From Ephydatia muelleri (lineage: Eukaryota; Porifera; Demospongiae; Spongillida; Spongillidae): 64,000 bases of DNA. Under the pieces are notes generated by a model. It had not been told where the DNA came from. It made no database searches and worked only from the letters and a program-made list of their open reading frames with translations. The stretch spans positions 1-64,000 of the forward strand of contig JABACO010000022.1 in the NCBI GenBank assembly GCA_013339895.1, written 5' to 3'. Shown one piece after another: positions 1-12,900 of the stretch; the first letter of the stretch is position 1; each line of letters opens with the position of its first letter. The position numbers and the translations under genes were made by a program.

Positions 1-130
1 TGTACATGTACTTCATTCTCTACTTTTCCCCCATCCCTGTATGTGCTAAGCTGAAAATTACTTTCCTACAGTTTAAAGACTCTTTTCTTTACATGTGCAA
101 ACACTGACCATGCTTGCTGCTTCTCTCTAG

Positions 131-2723
131 CAAAGACAGCTGATGGGTTTGAAATGCACTATCAGGTTTGTGAATTGACCTAAATTGACGAATATGAATT
201 TCCTCATGTCCCAATACATCCCCTACACATATACATGTATATTACCTCACCAACAACACACACACACACGCACATACACACACACACAAACATCACCACC
301 GCCACCAATTTCAACACACAACTACATTGATGTACAATCACACACTGACACACACACACATGCATGTACATGCAGGCATACACAAATACATACACATGTG
401 CACTGAATATATAAATACAAGCACTCTGATTTGTACACATCAGGTTAACCATCTTGGTCATTTCCTGTTGACACTGGAACTTCTATCAGTGATCTTGGAA
501 ACAGCACATAGCCATGGAGATGTCAGAATTGTGAATGTATCTTCTGCAGCCCATAAGTTTGGCACTCTAGATCCCAGCAACATGAATGGAGAGGTCAGCT
601 ATTCAAGATGGTCCTTCTATGGAAACTCAAAGCTTTACAATGTGAGGTGAAAACCAAAATATAAACTAAGTAGTTGAGGTTTTATCCCTCGTGCAGATAA
701 TGTCATCTTATGCGCTTCAGAGGCGGCTGATTGGTACAGGAGTGACTGTCTCTTCTGTTCATCCTGGAACGGTATTGATTTGGAAAGTATCCAGCCAGCT
801 TGTTTAATTATGTTTTTTACGTCCCTTATTAATCAGGTAAGCACAGAAGTGAGTCGCGGTCTTTCAGATGTCACACTGCTATCTTGGACCTGGAGTGCTG
901 CATCATATTTCAGTAGGTGAAGATGTTTGTGTCCTTGACCCTATCAATGCTCCACTCCTATCAATGCTCCACCCCTATCAATGCTCCACCCCTATCAATG
1001 CTCCACCCTATCAATGCTCCACCCCTATCAATGCTCCACCCCTATCAATGCTCCACCCCTATCAATGCTCCACCCCTATCAATGCTCCACCCCTATCAAT
1101 GCTCCACCCCTATCAATGCTCCACTCCTATCAATGCACCACCCCTATCAATGCTCCACCCCTATCAATGCACCACCCCTATCAATGCTCCACCTCTATCA
1201 ATGCTCCACCCCTATCAATGCTCCACCCCTATCAATGCTCCACCCCTATCAATGCTCCACCCCTATCAATGCTCCACCCCTATCAATGCACCACCCCTAT
1301 CAATGCCCACCCATATCAATGCTCCACCCCTATCAATGCTCCACCCCTATCAATGCTCCACCCCTATCAATGCACCACCCCTATCAATGCCCACCCATAT
1401 CAATGCTCCACCCCTATCAATGCTCCACCCCTATCAATGCTCCACCCCTATCAATGCTCCACCCCTATCAATGCTCTACCTCTATCAATGCTCCACCCCT
1501 ATCAATTGTTTTCCAACCAACAAGGCAAGTCCCCTGAGAGGGGTGCTTACTCGTCCATCAACTGTGCTGCCAACCCCTCCCTCAACTTTCATCAGGCCTT
1601 CTACTATGACTCTGATGGAAACCAAGTTGCGCCCTCTAACATGGCAAGGTGAAAACTGGGGAGGTTCTGATACATCTACAAATGACGATGCAAAAGGATA
1701 GCAAGCCATTTAAAATTACATTTCTAATTTAGATTCTGGTGAGGTTAGTTTGACTCAAACCAATGCCTTTGGAACTAAAATAATGTTGACCACACATATT
1801 TGAGTCCAGTACATAATGTAATAAAAGGGTTATATATTTGCCACACTTGGGGCATTGTTCTGAAATAATATTATACCAGTAATGAAGGTATCTTATAGCT
1901 TATTGCTCTGGGTGACTCCAAAGGTCATATCGGTTGTCAGCATCATTTTGTCTGAAGAAATTGAAGTTGTCAGTGCTGCAACTATCTCATTATTGCTCTG
2001 TCTGGAGATGAGAACTTACACTTGTCACTCATCTAGCTACATTTCTTGTAGTGCTGCATTTTGTGCTCTCACTGTGCTGGTTTTGCAACAAGCCAACTTG
2101 TCTTCACTGTAGTACTACAGCCATTTTGGCTCACGCACAGGCCTTAGGAATCTTTTTCTGCAATAACCCTGTTAGAAATCTCACACTAAACCAATGTATT
2201 CTCATACAGAGTTCTAACATTAGATGGAAAATGTTGTGTATTGCACTGCATAAAATATATGTATTGTGTATGCTGGAATTGCCCAGTGCAATCCAAAACT
2301 ACACAAGTCAGTAAGATATAGGCTGTTTAAATAGTGTGGCCGAGAGGTTGAATAAATAAATAAGATAACGCCATAAAACCAGATAAGATCCTGTCCCATT
2401 TATACATTTAAGTTCTCATCATCTCTAGCAGCTGTGTATTATCCTTTAAATTGTGTGTTCCAAATGATTTAATGCCAGTGTGATTGGACGCATAAGTTGA
2501 TAGTGTGGAGTGCAAAGATGTGACTAAGATAAATTATAATAAATGTGAGGTGTGACGTTAGAGGTGTGTGAGGGTGAGTGGTGTGCAACGCTCGGTGTAA
2601 AATTACTTTACCTTTTACCTTCCACTTAGGGATGAGTCGCTCCAGGAGCAGTTGTGGGAGATTTCTGTGAATGCACTAAGGACATGTGTTATGTGGAACA
2701 GCTACCAGGCATGGTCATTTTAA
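131..2723 (+). CDS. Short-chain dehydrogenase/reductase, array copy 1 (5' end outside window, altered C-terminus)
   Basis: This gene encodes an NAD(P)-dependent oxidoreductase of the classical SDR family (DHRSX/retinol dehydrogenase/WWOX-like). Exons, from comparison with copy 2 and GT-AG sites, are 131-165, 444-641, 697-771, 837-912, 1525-1648 and 2630-2723. The first two exons (Rossmann TGxxxGIG and NNAG motifs) lie upstream of the window. The visible part keeps the active site: the Ser of NVSS and the YGNSK (YxxxK) motif in the 444-641 exon, then the SSVHPG block. All splice phases match copy 2. The last exon agrees with the family only through LWEISVNALRT. It then runs into unrelated sequence and stops at 2721-2723, so the roughly 45-residue polar tail of copy 2 is replaced by about a dozen unrelated residues. 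The 837-912/1525-1648 intron carries a large 17-bp minisatellite. Whether the protein is functional is unclear, since the tail lies outside the catalytic core. Confidence 0.8.
240..400. repeat. CA-rich simple sequence in SDR copy 1 intron
   Basis: Imperfect (CA)n and CACACG runs lie between the 131-165 and 444-641 exons. Open frames here encode only His/Thr or Cys/Val runs and are artefacts of the repeat. The equivalent intron of copy 2 (about 11840-11975) also holds CA-rich sequence. Confidence 0.85.
935..1507. repeat. 17-bp minisatellite in SDR copy 1 intron
   Basis: The unit ccacccctatcaatgct (17 bp) is repeated about 33 times with few substitutions (CTCCT, GCACC and CCCATA variants). Because 17 is not a multiple of 3, the three forward frames all read the same 17-residue peptide, giving long false ORFs. 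Copies 2 and 3 of the gene carry only one to three units at the equivalent place (about 13164-13180 and 19785-19830), so the expansion happened after the gene duplicated. Confidence 0.97.
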
Positions 2724-3143
2724 CATTGTGGTCAATTGCTTGGCTGATCACTAAAAAAATCGTTGCTTTGAGTACATTAAAAAAAGATAACAATACAATA
2801 CAGTGTCCCACAACCAAGGAAAATACTTCTAGAAATAAATCCAGCAGCTAATTAACATTTTGATAATGTACAAGTAGCTGGCATATGCTAAAACCAGCAT
2901 TCTTGTCTAATCACAAATTATAACCTGCAGTGGTTAGTTAACTTATAGCCAGCTACCTTTACCATGTATGCACACACATATGCAAGGAGGTAAAGGCACA
3001 CATAGAATGATACACAAAAGAAAATAACAAACCACCTCACTACAGACTGCATGCTACACTGTACCTGACTCATACTTCTTACAGCTTCACAGCATTGATT
3101 CAAGTCCTAAGCAACAATTTGTGCACATGTCTTTATGCATTCA

Positions 3144-3348
3144 ACACATGCACAATGCCATGATCAAACATGTTCAGACACAGGCACAATGCCATGATCA
3201 AACATGTTCAGACACAGGCACAATGCCATGATCAAACATGTTCAGACACAGGCACAATGCCATGATCAAACATGTTCAGACACAGGCACAATGCCATGAT
3301 CAAACATGTTCAGACACAGGCACAATGCCATGATCAAACATGTTTTGA
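3144..3348. repeat. 34-bp tandem repeat
   Basis: About six head-to-tail copies of a 34-bp unit containing cacaatgccatgatcaaa, nearly identical to each other. It is non-coding as far as can be seen. Confidence 0.95.
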
Positions 3349-3628
3349 CAAAGACACAATGGGTGAAAAGCAGGGGAACAGGAATGGGAATTGGCATAAG
3401 AAAGCAGGAATGGGAATGGGTCATAGGGTCCTGGGAATGTGAATGGCAAAAAGAAGGTTCAAGAGGAGGAGCCTATACTGTTTTGTAGCAAATATGTCTA
3501 CATAACATATTGTCATCGAATGATTTGTGCTCATACTGCACATGGTACAGTGCTCCCACACACCGAGAAGGTTCTCACTGAGGGGAAGGTGAAACATACT
3601 GATGCAATCAATAACTTGTTTAGAATTT

Positions 3629-3631
<3 letters not shown>

Positions 3632-3704
<73 letters not shown>
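3632..3704. repeat. (TG)n microsatellite
   Basis: An uninterrupted run of about 36 TG dinucleotides. ORFs across it read only Cys-Val or Thr-His. Confidence 0.98.
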
Positions 3705-3705
<1 letters not shown>

Positions 3706-4911
3706 TCAACACTCTTTCTCGGGGTCCTACTGGAAGCACCATGCAAGAAGTGACAGCCAACCATTTATCACTGCTCTCAGGAAGGCTAGGTACTCTTGTA
3801 GTGTGCGTATATTCGTGTGTCTATGTGCATGTGTGTGTGACCATAAAGACATTGTAGAATGGTTGGGTGTGTGTATCTGAAGACAGTGGGCCAGTTGTAG
3901 TGACATTTGGGGAGGGGAGGGTGGGTGAGAGGGTGACCACTTACTATGTGGTTATAATTGTCCTAATGTTCATTTGTTATGATAAATACTATCAAAGTGT
4001 AAATTGATATATTGGAGTCATATATTGTGGCCTCTACATGTACTGCACAGACATCAGACTGCATGAGTTGACTCATTCTTGAGACTAACTGGCCTCCATA
4101 CCAGAGACCAGTCAGAGATATAGGTGTTAGTGTTCCTGTACTGCCGATTCTATGAGTGTGTACATTTTCCACATGCATGTGAATATTTATAACAATAAAC
4201 CGTGTCGTAATTGAAATTGGTATAGGAAATAGCACAAATGTATCTGGTCTGTAGAATCCAAGGAGAGGGTAAGCTGCTTTCTGGGGGAAGGTGTGCGTAG
4301 TACATGAAAGTACTCTGTTGAAGAAATGTAACTAGTTCCTGAGCCTAGGTAAGGGGCATAGTGTCTTGGATTATGTTTTTTCCAGGGGGAGTATACCTAA
4401 AGATGACTCATATCAACTGAAGAAATTTAGCAGTGAATAGAAGGTTGAATGGAAAAATGAATGGAATACGATACTGCACGTGAGACTTACAGATGAAAGA
4501 AATGTAGCTTTGTTTCCATCAGATATAGAACTCGAGGGTTACTTCTTACTGACTGACAATGTGAGGGTGCACATTAAATCTATCATATACTCCACTTGCT
4601 ATCTTTATTTAGTGTAATTACATGGGCAGTACACATCATGATATGTGCGCATGCTGGACAGTGATTGCACAAATATTGATTGCTTACTCCTGTTGGACAT
4701 TAGGTACTAGATACTAACGTGAATAGTAGGGCTGGTAGGGCTGGTAGGGTGGAGATTAAAGGAAGATCTTGGTTATAAGGAATGGCACTAGAATTTTGTC
4801 ACTTAAAAAAAAATCACAGTATCAATAGACCACGTGGAGTGGGCGTAGCCATTATACAGGTTCCAAGAATGAGTATGCTGAACTCTGTTGCTAAAAGCTT
4901 TTGTACTGATA

Positions 4912-5246
4912 GATTGAACATACATGTACATATGGACGCACACACATACACTGATGATTGAACATACATGTACATATGTACGCACACACATACACTGATG
5001 ATTGAACATACATGTACATATGTACGCACACACATACACTGATGATTGAACATATGTACGCACACACATACACTGATGATTGAACATACATATACATATG
5101 TATGCACACACATACATACACACATACACTGATGATTGAACATATGTACGCACACACATACACTGATGATTGAACATATGTACGCACACACATACACTGA
5201 TGATTGAACATACATATACATATGTATGCACACACATACATACGTA
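4912..5246. repeat. Tandem repeat, units of about 31-44 bp
   Basis: About eight units built from tgatgattgaacata, an optional catgtacata segment, and tgtacgcacacacatacac. Long and short units alternate, so the array has grown by unequal exchange of composite units. The minus-strand ORFs here are repeat artefacts. Confidence 0.92.
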
Positions 5247-6767
5247 AAGGTATTTAATCCTCACGCCCAATTGAATCACAAAACCCAGTTATCTGCATGC
5301 TACTGTACGAAAATGAAAATAAGAACAACACTGACATCCGTGAAGTGGATCACGCATCTTTAGCACCCCTTTTGCATGGGTGACTATGGCCTTCAAGCCA
5401 CAACTGCTCACGACAAGGTATGAGTACCTAGCCTCACTGCATGCTCCCCATGAAATGGGACCAGGCTAACAGCTTGACCATCATGTCAGTGGTTGAGATG
5501 CCCCCTGATCAACGTGTCTTATGACACAACCCACCAATTGATCTGGTGTCAAGAGAAGCCATTTAAAAATAAAATCGGATGGTCTAATCATCATCAGTTC
5601 ATCAAATTTTATTTTTGTCTTGAGCACGTACATTAGTACGTCACACACGCGTACCTTGCATAAACGTACATAAAGATGTAAGCACAGTTGCGTTGAGTAC
5701 AGTATTATGGGGAATTAGGCTGCTGGATCGAATCCCTTCTGATACCATGGCTTATATGTCTATGCATTATCCCTGCTTGTACACTACCTGCATACAAGCA
5801 CAGCCGCAGACATTAGTTCATCTAGCTAGGAAGCTGTGCAATATTCTAATTGACAGCCCATGCATGGCCTGTGCATCAGACTACCACTTGGAAGTTAGCA
5901 CCACACAACATTTCAAGCTAATTATTATCACCTGGCAATTAGCAATGGTGGCCATTCTTAATAGTATTCATACTGTTGATTAGTCTGTAGTTTCTGGTAG
6001 GTACGTACGTTAACAAAAGCGCACTGAACACAAAGAACATCAAATATCGGCAACTAATTTCAGCAGGGCTATTTCGATGGTGTACAATTACGAGGAAGAA
6101 ACAAGAAAAAGGAGGGGGACGGCAAGTATGTTTATAGCGGAAGTGTGTATGAAAGGAAGTGTGTATGAAAGGTAGTGTTTCTGATCGACAATATACATGC
6201 ATTCCTTCACAATGATGAGAGCCATGATGATCTGGTGACTGATGAGCAATGTATATCAACTACTTTGCCATATACACAGTATAGTGTCTTACTTCTGGCC
6301 ATACAATCATTTTTTTCATAGGTGTTATGGAAAGTGAAGCTCTGTGTTTGCAATCACTTTGCACTTCTATGAGATACTGTAATAAAATATTTTGTCAACC
6401 TGTTTTTTTTTTGTTGTTTTTTTTTGACAAACATAATTCATATTTGAGTGTGGATATGTAGCTTATCATATCTTGGCAGTACTGTAAATTCTAATTACAA
6501 TCAAATTTCACCATTTTTTGATAACAGGAATGTGGACATGAAAATCACTCAATAATTGTCCCATCTGAAGCCTTCTGATGGTGGGCTAAAATAGAACATG
6601 CATGCTGGCATTGTGTGCACTTTTGTTTGTGAAAATGAAGCACGGATGTCATTATAATCAGGCTCATTAGTATAGGATGGAATTAAATATTCACTGCTGA
6701 ATACTCTGTGTACTCCCCCACTGCACTGCTGCAATCAGTGTGATCTGATACATTGCAATACTGTTCT

Positions 6768-6874
6768 GCATAATAACATGCATCCCATGCTACACATAAT
6801 TACATGCATCCCATGCTACACATAATTACATGCATCCCATGCTACACATAATTACATGCATCCCATGCTACACA
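6768..6874. repeat. 26-bp tandem repeat, four copies
   Basis: Four near-identical copies of ataattacatgcatcccat followed by gctacac. It lies just upstream of the SDR 3' remnant. Confidence 0.93.
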
Positions 6875-7059
6875 TGAACACAAGCTGTTGGTATTCTCTC
6901 TCCTTCACAAAATTTCAAATACCTTCTTTTTGAAGTTCATCACTTGCATGTTCTTCAATAATGGCAACACTATCAATTATGTCTTCATCAGCCTGCACAC
7001 CACGGTTAGGGTGTGTAACCTCTCCTGCATAATGAAAATCGATTTTTCCAAATACTAAT

Positions 7060-7960
7060 CGATTTTGACTCTGATGGTCAACAAATTGAATCCTCATATA
7101 TAGCCAGGTAAACTCTGATGGGAGCCTTGTTACGCCCTCCAACTTAGCAAGGTGAAAACTGTAACTGGGGTGGTTCAGATACATATAAAAATGAGGGTGC
7201 AAACAATTTTAAATTTAAAGGACCAGTCCAGTATATAATCCTAATTAATTTTAATAAAAGGTCAAGATTTGCCCACACTTGGTTGTTCTTAAACAGTAAT
7301 ATGAATAACGTAAACACTGTTAAATCAGGGTATGTTATAGCTTATTGCTGTGGCTAATCCAAGGTCATATCGGTTGTCAACATCATTTTTGTCTGACGAA
7401 ATTGAAGTTGTCAGTGCTGCAACAATCTAAAACATTTTACATATTAATTTAGAGTATTTTGTGATTATTATTGCTCTGTCTGAGATTGAATGTATAAGGC
7501 AACAAGTCCACACAGTGTTGTACATGTTTAAGATCCTGTCCCATTTATACATTTAAGTTTTGATCATCATATTATCTTTTGAATTGTGTCTTCCAAATGA
7601 TTTAATGCCAGTGTGACTGGACGCATAAGTTGATAGTGTGGAGTGCAAAGATGTAACTAAGTTAAATTATAATAAATGTGAGGTGTGATGTTAAAGGTGT
7701 GTGAGGGTGTGTGGTGTGCAACACCTGGTGTAAATTTGTTTTACCTTTTACCTTCCACTTAGGGATGAGTCGCTCCAGGAGCAGTTATGGGAGATTTCTG
7801 TGAATGCACTAAGGACATATCTCTCCCAGAGGTCTTGGAGAGGTATGGAGAGGCCAACAGGGGCTCCACCCAATCAGCAACAGTGGAGGGAAGGCATAAT
7901 GGGAGTGAGGTGGAACAGGCTAGAGCAGCGGAGCAGACAGAACAGAGTGATATGAATTAG
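7060..7960 (+). pseudogene. SDR 3'-end remnant (truncated extra array copy)
   Basis: Only the end of the penultimate exon, its intron and the last exon of the SDR gene remain. A tail like that of copy 3's exon 7 (DSDGQQIE..YIA) appears at about 7068-7107, directly followed by a copy 1/copy 2-like tail (about 7116-7151). This looks like a junction between two related copies. The intron at 7330-7480 is clearly homologous to copy 1 at 1890-2000. The last exon starts after the acceptor at about 7763. A 2-base deletion (CTCTCCCAG where copy 2 has CTCTCTCCAG, about 7820-7830) breaks its frame. Sequence after the stop (7960 onward) matches the region downstream of copy 3. It cannot make an SDR. Confidence 0.8.
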
Positions 7961-7969
7961 AATATAGCG

Positions 7970-9720
7970 CCTGTCTTTTCAATCCATCTGACAATTGGTT
8001 AAAACACCAGTGACATACATGTAATGTATGCATATATATGTGTGTGCATGTTAACAGAAATTCAATAAATGGTGTACACGTTACACACTCACTCATGAAG
8101 GCTATAAGTACGTCTGGTTACCTTCGTCAGTGTTTACGTGGACAAAGGAATTTAATTATTTATGGATGTTTATAATAATATTTTCATGCATTTGTCAGAT
8201 GACTACCGGTTTGTGTCATGGTTAATAATTCTACCCACCAGCTGCGCGCGATTTAAAGGGCTAACAACAAGTACTGAACGACTGATCCCTTGTGCCGCGT
8301 AGGATGTCGAAAGGTTTCGAGAGCAGGCAATAGCACTGCGACTTTCACTCCCCGTGGGAATACACGCCAACACATCATTCCCTCTTAAAAAATTCCTAAC
8401 CACTCTCTCTTGCTTCTCCCGTATTTCAGAATATCTCCTTCTATCGCTGCTTCACCGTACATAACCATTTCCCAAATATATCAATTTATATTATTCATCA
8501 GCAACTATCAATAAGCTGCAATCCCATTGTAATTGGGTCTGCCGGAATCTTGGCCTTAAACACTGACTAAAATAACTAGATGCTTCCCTCGTTACCAGAC
8601 GTACGTCCTACAATTTGTACGGCTGGCTTGCGAGACTAGGTGGGAAGGCCCCCTCCCTCCATCCTCCGGGAAAAAAATGGGGCCAAATCAAGTTTTGATT
8701 TTATAAAAAAATTTAAAATCCTCTGTAAAATCATTGTGTGATTGAACATTAAAATCAGACACGTGTGTTTTTCAATCCTCAATCACACACTTATTCCAAA
8801 ATGATTCTACGCGTTCTTTTCCTGTGATCCTTTTGGGCCGCTATTGGTACTGCTGTTATGAATGTATATTTTCCTGGACGGTTTAATATAGTTTAAATAT
8901 ATCAAAATGGAGGCGTGGGGTGATCTGAAGGTCGATAAACACTTACTTCGGGCCAAACACCTACTGAGGTAACAGAACAATAGAAGTCACTTTAACTTCA
9001 CTTTCAACTTATAAATATCAGATACCTGCAACCGAGTTTGAACTTTAAAAGTGTAGAGGCATAAATGATGCAGTTGCGGGTTGAAAGGCAATCAACAACA
9101 CATTTAAATGCTTCAACATACCCCTATTACAGAACCAGTGTATCTACATACCGGAGCAAATTAAGAAGAAGGTTCCATGGCATCTACAACAGAATACTAA
9201 AAGAACTCTGTACCCTGGACATAAAACTAACACATCAGTAGTCATATTCCCTTCCAAACAATTCCAAATCAAACGAACTGCGGTTCCATAAATTTCCAGA
9301 GCTCGAAATGTACTAAATTGTCATATTTGACTCTGAGACCAATGCATGTGTCTGTTCCTGAAAACGACGTCATGCTTAACCAATCATCGTTACTTAATTC
9401 GGTTGACGGCTTGTCATCAGTGCAAATTATACACGCATGCATATGGGCTACGTGCACGTGCATGAGTACCTTCGAAATGCATGTGAGGTTATACTGGTCA
9501 GCAAATAAACGCTGCACCTTTTCAGTTCAGGCATAGAGATGGTCCAAAGGACAGTATCGTCCTTTGGTATACGTCAGTGTATAGTACTACCCACCTAAAG
9601 CGTGCCGGGTTTAAAAGCTAGGACTCTACGTGATTTGATTGCTACTAGATCACTTAGGTCGTTGTCTTTGCTGCTACACTAACTTGGTGAGCCCTCTGTT
9701 TGTTTAACGTTGAATAGCGT
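7970..9720. other. Intergenic, no gene recognised
   Basis: This stretch separates the SDR remnant from copy 2. It holds a decayed inverted repeat at about 8733-8805 related to the palindrome at 25.6 kb, and a short inverted motif (tacgtctggt at about 8110, its complement at about 8600) that may mark the ends of an old MITE. No ORF here shows a family motif. Confidence 0.55.
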
Positions 9721-9723
9721 CTC

Positions 9724-9741
9724 AGCAGAGAGAGAGAGAGC

Positions 9742-9772
<31 letters not shown>

Positions 9773-9812
9773 CAAAAGAGAGCAAAAGAGAGCAAAAGAG
9801 GAGAGCAAATAA
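9724..9812. repeat. (GA)n tract upstream of SDR copy 2
   Basis: Purine-only GA repeats with CGAG and AAAAG interruptions, ending about 100 bases before the start codon of SDR copy 2. GA tracts near animal promoters can be regulatory, but nothing here beyond position suggests it. Confidence 0.85.
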
Positions 9813-9908
9813 AGTTGCACGACTCGTGATGGTTCGCTTCCAAGCAGCCTAGGGTGCTGTCTAATATTATAAGTACTTTTGATTTTGTGTTTGTGTACTC
9901 TCACACAG

Positions 9909-12900
9909 ATGGGTGGACAGATGTCGGTTCCCCTGACGGACCTGTCCGGAAGAGTGGCGATTGTAACAGGTGGGAACACGGGAATAGGATACGAGACAGC
10001 CAAGGCCTTGGCTAAGATGGGAGCCCACACCATCATAGCGTGTAGGACGGAATCGAAAGCAACTGAGGTAACCAGCCCTGTAAAAAGGAATACGTGCGTC
10101 CGTATTTTCCCGATCTAAACATCTACAGCCGTCATTATCATCATTGATTATCACATTACAAATGTTTGACCGCTCCGCTCTGCTCTTGATATGTGGCTTT
10201 CGCCCGTTGATGCTTAGCACAACTTTGACCTAACATGGATAGCGTGCTTTATGTGGGAACGAGATGGGAGAGGTTTGAGATGTACAATGATGCCAATGGT
10301 TAAGGTCCTGGAGTAGTGCATTTGTTATTTATTTTCTGGCACAACTGCTGTCGTCTCTACCCAGACCCAAAGTTACGCGTGGCGGTGACGTAATCCACCC
10401 GCAGCTGCGTAACTTTGGGTCTGTGAACGAGACTAACCTGCTGTATCTTCCTCTTCCCCAGGCCATCCAAAGGATGAGGACAGAGGTGGAAGTGGAGTCA
10501 CCAGGGAAGCAGTTGAACGTAGAATACATGTCTCTAGACCTAGCCTCTTTACAGGCCACCAGAGAGTTTGCAGCTGCCTTCAAGGAGAGGCACCTCCCAC
10601 TGCACATTCTTGTCAACAATGCGGGGATAGCCTTTGTACCATTCGGTAAAGTTACATTATCATGGCAATTAAATCAACACATGTGCAAAGCATGTGACTT
10701 TGCTCTGCATTCCAAGACCTTGATTTGGTTTTTAAAGGGATGTTGTCTGTAATTCATTTTCTTCTATTCCCTATATTCTGTCTAAATGCTAACTTCAGTT
10801 CAGGGTAGAGGGGTGTGTGTGGGGGCACACATGAGCAATTATATGTAGGGATGGGTGTGTGAGGAAATGAAACTACACGAAGCTCAGATGCTTTCAGGGT
10901 ATGTATATAAACATCATGCATGAAAATCCACTTAGAATTATATATACGCACAGGTTACCTTAGTTCAAGCCTAGTAAAGACCTTAAATACCTTAAGTTAC
11001 ATGCCCTTAAAGGAAGACGACCTTATGTTGCTTTGTCTCTAAAGCACTACTTGTATTTCCACTCATTGCGATCAGTGTATGTGCATTGGTGCTTTATGAT
11101 TGGTGTGTATGTGTGTGATGTGTGTGTGATGTGTGTGTGTGTTTGTTCAAACCACCTCCACTCAAACAGATCCTGTATAGGTCTCTGATATTACACAACC
11201 ACCTCCACTCAAACTAATCCTGTATAGGTCTCTGATATTACACACCCAAACTTTGAAATTGACTTCAAATGAAATCGATACATGTTGATGAGTTGAAAGT
11301 AGTGTTTCGAGTTAGCTCTTTATCCTTGAAAAAAAGACCATTTTGTAATCTCCAGAATTCCTTCTGATGAACTATTTCACCACACTGTAAGCTACTTAAC
11401 TGTGAACAAATTAGGTCACTGTTTATTCATCTTGGCAACTATGTGTAGCTGAATACTACATAAGTAATAGACCATTTGTAATTAATTTTACCCTCACATA
11501 GAGGTTCCAAGCTTCTCTCCTCTGTCAGATGAATTGGTGTTGCAGCCCCTTGGATCTGTCGCCCTTACTCATATACCATACCGTAGGCATTACTTCCAAA
11601 TGCAGATTCTTTAGTACGCCTCATTACATAGTTGGAGTTGAGGAGCCCTGTATGTCATGTGGTTAGCTATGTTTGACATGATAGAGACTCATAATTTTCT
11701 TTGCATGTGCGAGTATTGACCCTGCTTGCTGCTTCTCTCTAGCAAAGACAGCTGATGGCTACGAAATGCAATATCAGGTTTGTGAATTGATTGGATTCAG
11801 CCTAAATGTGCAAATATGGATCACTATCCTGTTAGCTCACATACATACCCACATGCACAAGCACAGTGCACAACACATACAGCACGCCCACACATATACA
11901 CACGTGTGTGTGCGTACACACAACACACACAACATGCACACATGCACACACATACACACACGACTTGCAGAATGCACACAAATCTGCACTAACATTTCTG
12001 CATATGCAGCTGTATGCACAACCTTTTCTTAGCTATTGAACAAATGGTTCACACATTGTATGTGTCATTTATGTGCTCTCCTGATGCTGATCATTGTATG
12101 TGTCATTTATGTGCTCTCCTGATGATGATCTCCTGATGATGATCATTGTATTACTCACCGTTTTCTCTAAGGGTTGCAAAGATTGTTTAAGTACACCTTC
12201 TTCTTTCCCGCCAAAATTACATTGACTTGAAAACTGGCTGCGCAGAAACACAAACAATAACTCGTCCATAGTTGCATTTATGGTTTGATGTATAAGGCAA
12301 AGGTTTGTTAGTGGTTTTAGTTTAGTAACAAAGCCATTATAATAAAAGTGAGTACCATACTGAAACCATCATTTAGTGGAATTTATTGAATCACGGTGAT
12401 GGAACTGCTTTTTCTTGATTTTAGTAGTTTAATCTTTGCAATTAGTTTGCACCATTATAAATAAAATTAGCGTATGGTAAAAACTATATACTGTGTAATA
12501 GGTAGGAATAATCGTTAAAAATGTATGCGTTCATTTGCAAACTACCTCCATATACAATCCCATATGCGGTCTCCTACACAATGTGGTGTACACATAACAC
12601 AAAAACATCGAAATTATGGCAATGTACAGACATGCATTGCATACATTTACACATATACTCATTTTTACACATCAGGTCAACTATCTTGGCCATTTCCTGT
12701 TGACACTGGAACTTCTACCAGTGATCATGGAAACAGCACGTAGCCATGGAGATGTCAGAATTGTGAATGTATCTTCTGCAGCGCATAAGTGGGGTACTCT
12801 AAATCCCAGCAACATGAATGGAGAGGCCAGTTATTCAAGATGGTCCTTCTATGGAAACTCAAAACTTTACATTGTGAGGGAAATGAATCAAAATAAGAAA

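Larger units (their letters stand above)
2724..7040. other. Intergenic, repeat-rich, no gene recognised
   Basis: I see no supported gene between the SDR copy 1 stop and the SDR remnant. The stretch holds four tandem repeat blocks (listed separately), a purine-rich patch at 3360-3475 and AT-rich unique sequence. ORFs of 60-100 codons on both strands have no recognisable family motif. Confidence 0.6.

Noticed and set aside
868..1701. Three long overlapping forward ORFs with a repeated SMLHPYQCSTPINA-like peptide
   Set aside because: A 17-bp repeat reads the same 17-residue peptide in all three frames. The region is an intron of SDR copy 1 by comparison with copies 2 and 3.
3144..3348. Regularly spaced direct repeats that might suggest a CRISPR array
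   Set aside because: The repeats are contiguous with no unique spacers, and the genome is eukaryotic.
3439..3880. Cys-Val rich ORFs on both strands
   Set aside because: They are the (TG)n repeat.
4803..5279. Minus-strand ORFs of 116-158 codons with repeated CMCVRTYV-like blocks
   Set aside because: Translation of a tandem repeat in several frames; no start context, no splice sites, no family.
5715..5740. gctggatcgaatccc, resembling a tRNA B box
   Set aside because: No A box or cloverleaf can be formed upstream, so it is neither a tRNA gene nor a convincing SINE promoter.
8107..8612. Possible MITE bounded by tacgtctggt and its complement
   Set aside because: Only about 10 bases match and the surrounding sequence does not extend the inverted repeat.
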